Shown: positions 24,591-33,583, counted from the stretch's first letter. The stretch is DNA of 39,055 bases from Bacteroidota bacterium (GCA_025356715.1 JANXRU010000023.1:1-39055); one strand, 5' to 3'. Numbers and translations: made by a program. Notes: generated by a model not told the origin, from the sequence alone.

Positions 24591-26549
24591 ATGCTAAAAA
24601 AAACAAGTTATATTTTCATGCTTTGCTTGACAATTATTGTCAATGGCCAAGCTCAAAGCATCAAACAATTTTTGAAGCAAGGTTCTGATGCCATGAGCAT
24701 TAAAGATTATTCGTCAGCCGCTCAAATATATAATCAGGTCATTTTAAAAGATTCTTCAAATATAGAATATCAATTATTATTTGCAGATGCTTCTCGATTG
24801 AATTATGATAACGCAACCGCTTTACATTGGTACGAAAAAATTTATAAAAAAGACAATGGAAAAACGTATGTAGAAGTTCCTTTCCACATAGCTACACAGC
24901 TTAAAAATACAGGAAAATATAAGGATGCAAAAAAATACTTTGATAAATTTTACAAGAAACAGCGTAATAGCAAAGACAAAACAAAAAAACAGTTGGCGTT
25001 AAAAGCTAAACAAGAATTTGAAGCTTGTGATATTGCACAAATATTAATTAAAAACCCTGTTGATGTAAAAATTGTTCATTTGGATAGTATGGTAAATTCG
25101 AAAGTAAGTGAGTATGCGCCTTTCGAATATGACAGCACTCTTTACTTTTCATCATTAAGAGATAAATCTAAAAGTGATGTAAATGGTGTAGGATATAATA
25201 AATTATACACGGCACATAAATCACCAGTAAAAGAAAATAAATTTTTGAAAGCGCAAGAGTTGGATAGTTTGTTTAATAAAAACGGTATTCATAATGCGAA
25301 TACAAGTTTTAATGCAGAGTTTACAAAGATTTTTGTGTCCCGTTGTGGCGCAATAAATGCAACGCAGTATAAATGTGAAATATATGTCTCTGATTTTAAA
25401 GAGAGTCATTGGACTGATTTAAAAAAATTACCATCTCCCATAAATGTAGATGGAAGTAATACTACGCAACCTTGCTTTAGTGAAATAAATGGGAAGAGTG
25501 CTTTGTTTTTTGCAAGCGATAGAGGTTCAGGAGAAGGAGCGATGGATATTTGGTATGCTTATATGAATAGCGATGAGTCTTTTGAAACACCTATTAATGC
25601 TGGTAAAAAAATCAACACCATAGAGGATGAAATAACACCTTGGTATGTGAAAGAAAACAATACCTTATACTTTAGCAGTACTTGGCATAAGGGGTTAGGT
25701 AATTTCGACATCTTTCAAACTGAATTTAAAAACAACGAATTTTCTGAACCACAAAACTTAGGCTATCCTATTAACAGTAGTTATAACGACATTTATTATA
25801 GCATTAATTCTAAAAAAGATAAGGCTTATATTTCTTCAAATCGCATAGGTTCTTATTTTGAAGACAAGCCGAGTTGCTGTAATGATATTTATAGCTTCCC
25901 TATAACGCCATTAACAGAGCCCCCTAAGCCTATTGACACAACAGCGCTTATTATTAATCAAATGAAAGTATTGTGCCCTTTAACGTTGTATTTTCATAAT
26001 GACGAACCAGAACCAAAAACAAAGGTAATTGTTACGAAAAAGAATTATAAAAAAACGTATGAGGACTATACAGTATTGAAACAAAAATATTTTGCAGAAT
26101 ACACAAAAGGACTAGAAGGAGATATTAAAAATTTAGCACAAAATCGCGTAGAGAATTTCTTTGAAGATAGCGTTGATGCTGGCATGCAAGATTTGGAAAA
26201 ATTTGCCTTATTATTACAACAGGTGTTAGCTCGTGGCGAAAAAGTAAAAATCACCATGAAAGGTTATTGTAGCCCATTAGCAAGCACTGATTATAATGTA
26301 AATTTAGCAAAGCGACGCATCAGTAGTTTGCAAAATTATTTTTTAGAATATAACAATGGAGAATTTGTTAAGTATGTCAACAATACAAATCCTACTGAAG
26401 GAAGCATAGAATTTACGAATGAAGACATTGGTGAGTTACCAGTAAGTAAAGTAAGTGATGATGTCAAAGACGTGCGAAACTCCGTATACAGTCCTTATGC
26501 TGCCATGGAACGAAAAATACAAATCATCGCCGTGAGTTATTTGAAGTAA
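24591..26549 (+). CDS. OmpA-family protein with TPR and PD40 propeller (PorE-like)
   Basis: A 652-residue protein from ATG 24591, 7 nt after the PorP stop. An upstream in-frame ATG at 24561 would overlap porP by 23 nt and put ten residues before the signal, so it is less likely. Signal peptide ends near NGQAQ. TPR-like helices cover about 20-130 (QFLKQGSDAMSIKDYSSAAQIY). About 150-430 form a WD40-like/PD40 propeller (ALFFASDRGSGEGAMDIWYA, TLYFSSTWHKGLGNFDIF). The C-terminal part is OmpA-like (VKITMKGYCSPLASTDYNVNLAKRRISSLQNYF), expected to bind peptidoglycan. This domain order is that of T9SS PorE, but paralogues are common next to PorP genes. Confidence 0.88.
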   Translation: MLKKTSYIFMLCLTIIVNGQAQSIKQFLKQGSDAMSIKDYSSAAQIYNQVILKDSSNIEYQLLFADASRLNYDNATALHWYEKIYKKDNGKTYVEVPFHIATQLKNTGKYKDAKKYFDKFYKKQRNSKDKTKKQLALKAKQEFEACDIAQILIKNPVDVKIVHLDSMVNSKVSEYAPFEYDSTLYFSSLRDKSKSDVNGVGYNKLYTAHKSPVKENKFLKAQELDSLFNKNGIHNANTSFNAEFTKIFVSRCGAINATQYKCEIYVSDFKESHWTDLKKLPSPINVDGSNTTQPCFSEINGKSALFFASDRGSGEGAMDIWYAYMNSDESFETPINAGKKINTIEDEITPWYVKENNTLYFSSTWHKGLGNFDIFQTEFKNNEFSEPQNLGYPINSSYNDIYYSINSKKDKAYISSNRIGSYFEDKPSCCNDIYSFPITPLTEPPKPIDTTALIINQMKVLCPLTLYFHNDEPEPKTKVIVTKKNYKKTYEDYTVLKQKYFAEYTKGLEGDIKNLAQNRVENFFEDSVDAGMQDLEKFALLLQQVLARGEKVKITMKGYCSPLASTDYNVNLAKRRISSLQNYFLEYNNGEFVKYVNNTNPTEGSIEFTNEDIGELPVSKVSDDVKDVRNSVYSPYAAMERKIQIIAVSYLK

Positions 26550-26563
26550 GAAATGACTACTTT

Positions 26564-27325
26564 TTATAAATGATAATTAATAGTTAGAAATCGAAGATAT
26601 TTCATGGAAAAATCAAAGCCGTGAGTGGTTTTTTCACTTATTAATACAGTTGAATTACTTGGGTTATAATAATAGGGGATATTGTAACTTTTTTCTTTAG
26701 TTATAAAATAGGATAAATAAAAGCAAGACTCCAAACTAGCGCTGAAATGAGAAGAAATACGGTATTTTATACCAATAAATGGAGCAACAGAAACGCCATA
26801 TTTTTTTGATTGAGTTTCAACAGGAAAGCCGTTACTAGCATTATAACCATAAGTGCCACTATTTAAATAAGTATATTTAAAAACCATATAACCATTATCT
26901 ATATATGAGTAATATGGACCAAAATCTACACCATAATAAAAATTGAATTTTCTGTAAAACTTAATACGTTCAATGCCAAACATGGGTTGAATTGTAAATG
27001 AACTTGCTCCTTTATTACTATAATGATACTGAACAGAATCTGTTTGTGTAGTCTTTTCTGAAACAGGAAAGGTGCCGCTTAAATTTAGTTGGAATCTAAA
27101 GTTTTTACTGCCGGTTAGATTAACTAATTTTTCTTTTCGTTTTATTTTTAAAATAAGTGTTGAACCCAAATTTCTTTGAATAAGCCCTTGAACATCAATA
27201 CCAACCTCATGTTTATATTTTCTATTAATTAGCATAATAGAGTCTGATTTTTGCGCTGATAAATTATAGCTTCCGCTAATAATAAACAATGCTAATAGAA
27301 GGAAATTAAATAGGGAGTGCTTCAT
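26564..27325 (-). CDS. Probable outer membrane beta-barrel protein of unknown function
   Basis: A 253-residue protein with a signal peptide (hydrophobic 5-22, cleavage after NLSAQ) and alternating polar/aromatic strands such as YYGVDFGPYYSYID, YGVSVAPFIGIKYRIS and FSMKYLRFLTINYHL. Ending in an aromatic-rich strand suits a Bacteroidota outer membrane barrel of 8-10 strands. No family name is recognised with confidence. It is alone, converging on the OmpA-family gene with 14 nt between. Confidence 0.6.
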   Translation of the reverse strand: MKHSLFNFLLLALFIISGSYNLSAQKSDSIMLINRKYKHEVGIDVQGLIQRNLGSTLILKIKRKEKLVNLTGSKNFRFQLNLSGTFPVSEKTTQTDSVQYHYSNKGASSFTIQPMFGIERIKFYRKFNFYYGVDFGPYYSYIDNGYMVFKYTYLNSGTYGYNASNGFPVETQSKKYGVSVAPFIGIKYRISSHFSASLESCFYLSYFITKEKSYNIPYYYNPSNSTVLISEKTTHGFDFSMKYLRFLTINYHL

Positions 27326-27428
27326 ACGTCGTCAAATAAATGATAGTTTCAATAACGCGATGAAAGTATATATTATATTGACCTTGTTTATGTAATCAAA
27401 TTGGAATTACAATTTTTTAACAGTAAAA

Positions 27429-28316
27429 TTATTTTTTCTCTAATCTTCCCCAAACACCTAATGGCAAGCTAACACCACTTTTTGCTTCTAAATATAATTC
27501 GCCTATACTTAATTTCGATTTATGTTTTGTTGCAAATGGCTTTAATAAATTTTGTGGTACTAGTGCTGAAAAACCTAAAGAGTATGCGTTGAGGATTAAC
27601 AAGTGTTGTTTAGGATCTAAGATTTGTAACACACTATCAATCATTTCTAAAATATTATCTTCTAATTTCCATTTTTCACCATTAGGGCCGTGGCCAAATG
27701 CAGGGGGATCTAAAATAATACCATGATATAAATTTCCGCGACGTTGTTCTTTTTTTACAAATTTAAGCGCATCATCTACCATCCAACGGATATTATCTAA
27801 GTGGGAGTTTTGCATGTTTTCATTTGCCCAACTTACCACTTGTTTGATACTATCTACATGTGTTACATCAGCACCAGCTGCACGAGCGGCAATAGAAGCT
27901 CCGCCTGTGTATGCAAATAAATTTAAAAATTTTGGTTTATCTAAGCCTACTAAAAATTGATGAATCACATCCCAATTACATGCTTGTTCAGGAAAAATAC
28001 CTACGTGTTTAAACGAAGTTAAGCCCAATCTGAAATCTAATGTTTGGGTGCGGTGTTGAATACTATTCAAGGGGTACTCAATATGCCATTGTTCAGGCAT
28101 TTTCTTCAACATTTTCCACTCGCCACTTGAAGAGGATTTAGAAATAAATTTAACGTGAGCTTGTTTTTCCCATTCCGCTTGGGTATATATTTTTTTCCAA
28201 ACCGCTTGTGGTTCTGGGCGAATGGTGATGTATTTGCCAAAGCGTTCAAGCTTTTCAAAATCGCCACAATCTAATAATTCGTAATCGTTCCAGTGTGTTG
28301 GGGTCAATAATTCCAT
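27429..28316 (-). CDS. Class I SAM-dependent methyltransferase, RlmI/RlmK-like
   Basis: A 295-residue enzyme. Motif I is FLNLFAYTGGAS (130-141), the acidic residue of motif II is in THVDSI (152-157), and the catalytic-type motif is LDPPAFGHGPNG (202-213). The DPPAF motif and F-YTGG loop are those of the RlmI/RlmK (PF10672 type) rRNA cytosine-C5 or guanine methyltransferases. An N-terminal region of about 100 residues precedes the Rossmann fold, but no clear PUA domain is seen. Substrate is probably 23S rRNA by family, not demonstrable here. Confidence 0.85.
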   Translation of the reverse strand: MELLTPTHWNDYELLDCGDFEKLERFGKYITIRPEPQAVWKKIYTQAEWEKQAHVKFISKSSSSGEWKMLKKMPEQWHIEYPLNSIQHRTQTLDFRLGLTSFKHVGIFPEQACNWDVIHQFLVGLDKPKFLNLFAYTGGASIAARAAGADVTHVDSIKQVVSWANENMQNSHLDNIRWMVDDALKFVKKEQRRGNLYHGIILDPPAFGHGPNGEKWKLEDNILEMIDSVLQILDPKQHLLILNAYSLGFSALVPQNLLKPFATKHKSKLSIGELYLEAKSGVSLPLGVWGRLEKK

Positions 28317-28323
28317 GCCATAA

Positions 28324-28349
28324 AGTTATAAGTTATGAGTTATAAGTTA
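28324..28349. repeat. Tandem 12-bp repeat AGTTATAAGTTA
   Basis: AGTTATAAGTTA is at 28324-28335 and again at 28338-28349, 14-nt period. It lies in the 143-nt gap between the divergent methyltransferase and sugar transporter genes. The words match a style of short intergenic repeat seen widely in Bacteroidota. Confidence 0.55.
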
Positions 28350-28459
28350 AACGTTTTTGTAGTAAGTAGTTAATAATACACTGTTGATAATGCATTCATT
28401 TTTACTCAAAATGGATAACGTTAAACGCATAAATTGTAACATTATAAATTAATACACTT

Positions 28460-30076
28460 ATGGCTAAATCAAGTAATTCATCATTTATTTCTATCATTAC
28501 AGTATTCTTTTTTTGGGGATTTTTAGCCGCATCAAACGGTATTTTTATACCATTTTGTAAAACGCATTTTCATTTGAGTCAGTTTCAATCTCAATTAATT
28601 GATAGCGCTTTCTTTGGCGCCTATTTTATTGGGTCTTTGGTTCTTTATATGATTTCATTGAAATTAAATTCTGATATTATTAATAAATTGGGGTACAAGA
28701 CAACTATTATCTTGGGATTGGCTATTTCTATTATTGGTGCTTTGGTTATGTTACCTGCGGTGAGTAGCGGATCATTTGCTTTTATTTTGGTAGCGTTTTT
28801 TATTATTGCTTTAGGCTTTTCATTGCAACAAACATCGGCAAATCCATTAATTTTGAATTTAGGTAATCCAGCAACAGGATCGCATCGTTTAAATTTTGCA
28901 GGAAGTATTAATTCATTTGGAACAACGATAGGTCCCATTTTAGTTAGTGTATTATTATTTGGAAAAGCTATAGCAGGTGATGCTGACAAAGAATCTGCAT
29001 CGATTTCATCCATCAATATTTTGTACATTATTTTAGCAATTGCCTTTGCATTGGCTGCTATTATTTTATACTTCACCAAAATACCGAAGCTTCAAATTGA
29101 AGAAGAAGGAGCAACCATGAAAGTATTAAAAATGCCTTTACAAGTTATTTGTGGGTTTTTATTTTTGGTGACTATTTTATTCTGCTATAGTTCTGTAAAT
29201 GCCTATTTGTATAGCTCTGCCAGTTATTTGTTTTTAACATGTATATCCATTTTTTTGATGATTGTTTTTGGATTATTGTTAATACAATATCAAACTATTA
29301 AAAAACAAAATCGTTTCGAAACAAAATCCTATCCTCAAGTATTATTAGGAATGGCAGCCATTTTTGTATATGTAGGCGTTGAGGTTTCGATACAAAGTAA
29401 TTTAGGATCTTTATTAAGATTACATGATTTTGGTGGATTGCAAAACGCAGATATTGGGCCTTATATCTCCATCTATTGGGGAAGTTTGATGATAGGTCGC
29501 TGGACAGGCTCTATAGGAGCATTTAAATTAAGTAAGTCATCTACTTTGATTTTGACTATCATTGTGCCTTTTATGGCCTTAGGGTTAGTTTTATTTATGA
29601 ATTATTTAAATGGCGCTACGCCAAATCAATTTTATATGTATGCCTTATGTGTGGTGTTTTTAGTGGGAGCTTTTTTCTTAGGCAAACAAAAACCAGCATT
29701 GACCTTAATTATTTTTGGAAGTTTGGGCGCTTTAGCGATGTTGATAGGTCTTTTAACAATAGGTAAGTTGAGTGTTTTTTCGTTTTTAAGTGGGGGATTA
29801 TTTTGTTCCATCATGTGGCCTTGTATTTTTTCATTAGCTATTGCAGGTTTAGGAAAATACACGAGTCAAGCATCTGCATTTTTAATTATGATGATTGTCG
29901 GTGGCGCCGTTATTCCTCCAAGTCAGGGTTTATTAGCAGATAAAACAACGATTCATAGCTCATACATTATTCCGGTTATTTGTTTTACTTTTTTAGCTTG
30001 GTATGCGTATAAAGTGAAGGGAATATTGAAAGCTGAGGGTATAGATTACGATTCAAATGCTGACGTTTCCCATTAA
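28460..30076 (+). CDS. FHS-family sugar/H+ symporter (FucP/GluP-like MFS)
   Basis: A 538-residue transporter opening FFFWGFLAASNGIFIPFCKTHF and LIDSAFFGAYFIGSL, both typical of the fucose-galactose-glucose FHS branch, with QTSANPLILNLG in the fourth helix region. Later pieces are YVGVEVSIQSNLGSLL, YWGSLMIGRWTGSIG and GGAVIPPSQGLLAD. About 12-14 membrane segments are present. It is about 100 residues longer than FucP/GluP; the extra length is two hydrophobic segments around 225-275. Likely imports a hexose by proton symport; the sugar is not determined. Pyruvate kinase follows 82 nt downstream on the same strand. Confidence 0.88.
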   Translation: MAKSSNSSFISIITVFFFWGFLAASNGIFIPFCKTHFHLSQFQSQLIDSAFFGAYFIGSLVLYMISLKLNSDIINKLGYKTTIILGLAISIIGALVMLPAVSSGSFAFILVAFFIIALGFSLQQTSANPLILNLGNPATGSHRLNFAGSINSFGTTIGPILVSVLLFGKAIAGDADKESASISSINILYIILAIAFALAAIILYFTKIPKLQIEEEGATMKVLKMPLQVICGFLFLVTILFCYSSVNAYLYSSASYLFLTCISIFLMIVFGLLLIQYQTIKKQNRFETKSYPQVLLGMAAIFVYVGVEVSIQSNLGSLLRLHDFGGLQNADIGPYISIYWGSLMIGRWTGSIGAFKLSKSSTLILTIIVPFMALGLVLFMNYLNGATPNQFYMYALCVVFLVGAFFLGKQKPALTLIIFGSLGALAMLIGLLTIGKLSVFSFLSGGLFCSIMWPCIFSLAIAGLGKYTSQASAFLIMMIVGGAVIPPSQGLLADKTTIHSSYIIPVICFTFLAWYAYKVKGILKAEGIDYDSNADVSH

Positions 30077-30134
30077 TAGGTCGATAATTTTTGTTTTTGT
30101 TATCAATTTAATAAATAAGAATTTACAAATCAAA

Positions 30135-30152
30135 TTACTACATTCGTAGTAA
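30135..30152 (+). promoter_or_regulatory. Hairpin or operator immediately before pyk
   Basis: TTACTAC-ATTC-GTAGTAA is a perfect 7-bp inverted repeat with 4-nt loop that ends 6 nt before the pyk ATG at 30159. It could be a repressor site or an mRNA hairpin at the ribosome-binding region. There is no T-tract behind it, so it is not a terminator. Confidence 0.45.
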
Positions 30153-30158
30153 CAAATT

Positions 30159-31595
30159 ATGGATATGAACTTTAATTATAACAAAACAAAAATTGTGGCC
30201 ACAATGGGCCCATCTACAGAAAACATTGCTGTTCTAGAAGAATTATTTTTAGCTGGATTAGATATTTGCCGTATAAATTTTTCTCATGGTGATTATGAAC
30301 CAATCAAACACGTTGTTGATAATATTAGAATATTAAACAAAAAATTAAATCGTAATGTGGGGATTTTAGGTGATTTGCAAGGCCCGAAATTACGAATCGG
30401 TGTGATGGAAAATAATTCAGCTGATTTAATTAATGGCCATGAAATAACTATCACTACCAAGGAATGCATCGGCACTGCCGAAAAAATATTTATGACTTAT
30501 CCGCAATTTCCACAAGATGTGGCAGCTGGGGAGTTAGTGCTTATTGATGATGGTAAAATTACGTTGAAAGTAATTGAAACTAATCGTAAAGATGAAGTAC
30601 GTGCCATTATTATAGCTGGTGGAATTTTGTCTTCAAAAAAAGGAGTGAATTTACCAAACACAAAAATTTCGTTGCCATGCTTAACACTAAAAGATTTACG
30701 GGATTTAGATTTCGCACTTGAAAATAATTTTGAATGGATTGGTTTATCTTTCGTAAGAAGTGTAACAGATATTATCGAATTAAAAGACATCATTCGTTCT
30801 AAGAAAAAACCTGCCCGTGTTATTGCTAAAATAGAAAAACCGGAAGCTATTAAAGAGATTGATAAAATTATTGAAGTAACAGATGCGGTGATGGTAGCTC
30901 GCGGCGACTTAGGCGTAGAGATGCCTATGGAGCAAGTGCCGTTATTACAAAAAATGATTGTCAATAAATGTATCTTGGCTTCTAAGCCAGTTATTATTGC
31001 CACTCAAATGATGGAAAGCATGATTACTTCTTACACGCCAACTCGAGCAGAAGTTAACGATGTGGCGAATGCTGTTTTAGATGGCGCTGATGCGGTAATG
31101 TTAAGTGCCGAAACCTCTGTTGGTCGTTATCCAGTGAAAGTAATTGAATACATGCGTCGTATTATTACACAAATAGAAAGCGATGATCGCATTTATCACA
31201 AAGAACATGAACCAGAATTAAAAACGGTAACTTATATTACAGATAGTATTTGTTATAATGCCAGCGTCATGGCTAAGCAGGCAAATGTAACTGCCATTGT
31301 ATCGATGACACATAGTGGCTATACTGCTTTTAAATTAAGCAGTCACCGACCGAAGGCAAATATTTATATTTTTACCGACAATCAATATTTATTAAATGCC
31401 TTAAGTTTAGTGTGGGGTGTTCGTGGTTTTTATTATGATAAATATGAAAGTACGGATGATACTATTTCTGATTTGAAAGACTACATCAAAAAAGGTGGTT
31501 TTGTAAAACCAGATGATTTAGTCATCAACTTAGCAAGTATGCCTATGAAAGAAAAAGGTAGAACAAATATGCTTAAATTGAGCTACATTCAGTAA
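30159..31595 (+). CDS. pyk: Pyruvate kinase
   Basis: A 478-residue enzyme converting phosphoenolpyruvate and ADP to pyruvate and ATP, the last glycolytic step. Seen are TKIVATMGPST (10-20), the substrate arginine/serine region CRINFSHGD (37-45), LGDLQGPKLRIG, IAKIEKPEAI (catalytic Lys), MVARGDLGVEMP (Mg2+ and K+ site) and IATQMMESM, then a C-terminal alpha/beta domain to the end. Length is normal for a bacterial type without an extra C-terminal domain. Starts at codon 1 (ATG 30159) or codon 3 (ATG 30165) are both reasonable. A hairpin precedes the start. Confidence 0.98.
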   Translation: MDMNFNYNKTKIVATMGPSTENIAVLEELFLAGLDICRINFSHGDYEPIKHVVDNIRILNKKLNRNVGILGDLQGPKLRIGVMENNSADLINGHEITITTKECIGTAEKIFMTYPQFPQDVAAGELVLIDDGKITLKVIETNRKDEVRAIIIAGGILSSKKGVNLPNTKISLPCLTLKDLRDLDFALENNFEWIGLSFVRSVTDIIELKDIIRSKKKPARVIAKIEKPEAIKEIDKIIEVTDAVMVARGDLGVEMPMEQVPLLQKMIVNKCILASKPVIIATQMMESMITSYTPTRAEVNDVANAVLDGADAVMLSAETSVGRYPVKVIEYMRRIITQIESDDRIYHKEHEPELKTVTYITDSICYNASVMAKQANVTAIVSMTHSGYTAFKLSSHRPKANIYIFTDNQYLLNALSLVWGVRGFYYDKYESTDDTISDLKDYIKKGGFVKPDDLVINLASMPMKEKGRTNMLKLSYIQ

Positions 31596-31612
31596 ATATA
31601 TTTTATAATATA

Positions 31613-32296
31613 TTATTGATTAAAGTGCTTTAATACATCCGCTTCGTAACTGTTGCCTACTGGTATTTTTTTGTCTCCTATTTGCAGGACTTTATTTCTT
31701 AAACTTTCTACTTTTTTAATAGGAACGATAAAAGAGCGGTGTACTCTTATAAAGTCTGATACTGGAAGTTTTTCGAGTATTGCTTTCATAGTCATTCTAG
31801 CGACAATTGTTTTTTGTTGATGAATGTGAATTTTTAAATAGTCATCCAGCGCTTCTACACAAATAATATCATCTAAGGTAATTTTTTGTAAAGTGTAGTC
31901 GGCTCTAATGAATATATGTTGTGCTTTTTGATTTTTGGTTACAGCAAAATAATCCTTGGCTTTATCAGTTGCTTGCTGAAAACGCTCAAATGAAAATGGT
32001 TTTAATAAATAATCAAGGGCGTTTAGATTAAAGCCCTCTACCGCATAATCGGCTCGAGAGCTAATAAAAATGACTAACGTATTTTGCTTAATTTGTTTGT
32101 ATAAATCAATGCCGTTTAAGTTAGGCATTTCTACATCCAAAAAAATAACATCAGCAGGAAACTTTTTTAAGTATTTTAATCCATCTTCGGCATTGCTAAA
32201 GGTTTTTTCTAAAACAAGTCCCTCAATTTCCAGACAAAAATTTTCTATAACCTTTAAGGCAATTGATTCATCGTCTATAGCTATTGCTTTTATCAT
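31613..32296 (-). CDS. LytTR-type response regulator
   Basis: A 227-residue regulator. The receiver (1-120) has acidic pocket D8-D9, phosphoacceptor D54 in VIFLDVEMPNLNGIDL, and conserved SSRADYAVEGF and K in YLLKPFSFERF. The LytTR DNA-binding domain (about 128-225) contains IICVEALDDYLKIHI, and FIRVHRSFIVPIKKVES. It binds DNA when phosphorylated by a sensor kinase, usually a LytS/YpdA-like HATPase_c protein. No kinase gene is present in this window. It is divergent from the acyltransferase gene 245 nt away, whose control region contains a long dyad. Confidence 0.93.
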   Translation of the reverse strand: MIKAIAIDDESIALKVIENFCLEIEGLVLEKTFSNAEDGLKYLKKFPADVIFLDVEMPNLNGIDLYKQIKQNTLVIFISSRADYAVEGFNLNALDYLLKPFSFERFQQATDKAKDYFAVTKNQKAQHIFIRADYTLQKITLDDIICVEALDDYLKIHIHQQKTIVARMTMKAILEKLPVSDFIRVHRSFIVPIKKVESLRNKVLQIGDKKIPVGNSYEADVLKHFNQ

Positions 32297-32379
32297 ATTA
32301 TACTATTTCTAAATTTAATTAAAGATATTCAATTTTTATACTAAAAGTTATATACCTTTTCTAAATTAAGCAATAACTT

Positions 32380-32414
32380 AGGTAAATAACCCTATTCTGT
32401 AGGTTAATTTACCT
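32380..32414. promoter_or_regulatory. 35-nt imperfect dyad between the LytTR regulator and acyltransferase
   Basis: The left arm is AGGTAAATAACCCTA (32380-32394) and the right arm TAGGTTAATTTACCT (32400-32414) around TTCTG; they match at all but one bulged base each side. It is 84 nt from the regulator start and 128 nt from the acyltransferase start, so it could be an operator for either divergent gene. Confidence 0.45.
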
Positions 32415-32541
32415 TTTTAGTAATAACTATAATTTGTAAATTTAGTTTAGAAAATAATAGCATACTGATGCCGTATATTCAATGGATTAATTAAGATTTA
32501 ATTTGCTTACACTCTTATTATTTCCATCTTTATAGAATCCA

Positions 32542-33576
32542 ATGGACTCAACCAGAAATCATATGTTCGATTTACTAAAAGGCATCGCTGTTTTGTTGAT
32601 GATACAGGTGCATGTGATGGAATTATTTGCGAGTTATGTTATGTCTTCGAGTACCGTAGGAAAGTTGTCTTTGTTTTTAGGAGGCGCTCCTGTAACTCCT
32701 TTGTTTATGGTAGTTTTCGGGTACTTTATTGCCCAAGCTCATAAATCAACACAACAATTATTAGTGAGAGGTATCAAGATTTTTTTACTAGGAATGGTTT
32801 TAAACATGGCGTTAAATTTTAATTTAATGATTTCAGTTTATCATGAAAAACTTCACGTGGATGTACTGCCTTATATTTTTGGCGTGGATATTTTACACTT
32901 TGCTGGAATTGCTTTAGTTATGATTGCGCCATTAAAAAAAACAATTAAAAAACGGGGTTTATTTATTTTAGTTACAATGCTCGTCATTATTTTTTTAAGC
33001 CAGTATGCATTGAACTACGCACCAAACAATGCCGTTTTAAAATATACTTCTGCTTTTTTTTATGGAAGCACGCAATGGTCCTATTTCCCCTTGTTTCCAT
33101 GGTTGGCATATCCATTAACAGGAATGGCCATATATCAATTGCAACAGCGTTATCCTATAGATCTGATGCATGCCATAAAAACAAATAAGGCATTAGGAGT
33201 AGGAGCCTTGTTGTTTGTAGTGCTAACACTTGGTTATGCTATTCGCGTTACTTCTGATTTACCAACCTATTACCATCATGGTATTTTGTTTTTTTTGTGG
33301 GTGATTGTTTTTTTAACTGTGTACAGTGCCTGTATTTACTTGATAACAGAGCATTTAAAAACAACCGTTTTTTTTAAGTATTTAACCTGGCTAGGCAAAC
33401 ATGTGACGCTTATTTACATCATACAATGGATTATCATTGGGAACATTGGTACCGAAATTTATAAAAGTATCACATCGCTTTTATACTTAGCATTGTGCTT
33501 TATAGGATTGCTAGGGGTTTCAAGTGGAATCTGCTTTGTGGCATTGAAGTTGAAAGAGCGGTTGGAGAAAAAATAA
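32542..33576 (+). CDS. DUF1624/HGSNAT-like membrane acyltransferase
   Basis: A 344-residue polytopic protein with around nine hydrophobic segments. It opens RNHMFDLLKGIAVLLMIQVHV, with conserved early His (H24) typical of the heparan-alpha-glucosaminide N-acetyltransferase catalytic family (DUF1624). Further family features are PLFMVVFGYFIAQAH and RGIKIFLLGMVLNM near the second and third helices, and FPWLAYPLTGMAIYQL. Such enzymes transfer an acetyl group across the membrane, generally to a sugar. Target is unknown and no polysaccharide genes adjoin it. It is divergent from the LytTR regulator, which may control it. Confidence 0.78.
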   Translation: MDSTRNHMFDLLKGIAVLLMIQVHVMELFASYVMSSSTVGKLSLFLGGAPVTPLFMVVFGYFIAQAHKSTQQLLVRGIKIFLLGMVLNMALNFNLMISVYHEKLHVDVLPYIFGVDILHFAGIALVMIAPLKKTIKKRGLFILVTMLVIIFLSQYALNYAPNNAVLKYTSAFFYGSTQWSYFPLFPWLAYPLTGMAIYQLQQRYPIDLMHAIKTNKALGVGALLFVVLTLGYAIRVTSDLPTYYHHGILFFLWVIVFLTVYSACIYLITEHLKTTVFFKYLTWLGKHVTLIYIIQWIIIGNIGTEIYKSITSLLYLALCFIGLLGVSSGICFVALKLKERLEKK

Positions 33577-33583
33577 ATTAGCT

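Noticed and set aside
28645..29079. 144-codon frame antisense to the sugar transporter
   Set aside because: Composition (long runs of Ala, Ile, Lys, Asn) is what is expected from the reverse of a membrane protein gene.
30497..31003. 168-codon frame antisense to pyruvate kinase
   Set aside because: Lies wholly opposite a certain gene; its translation is low-complexity and has no family-like motif.
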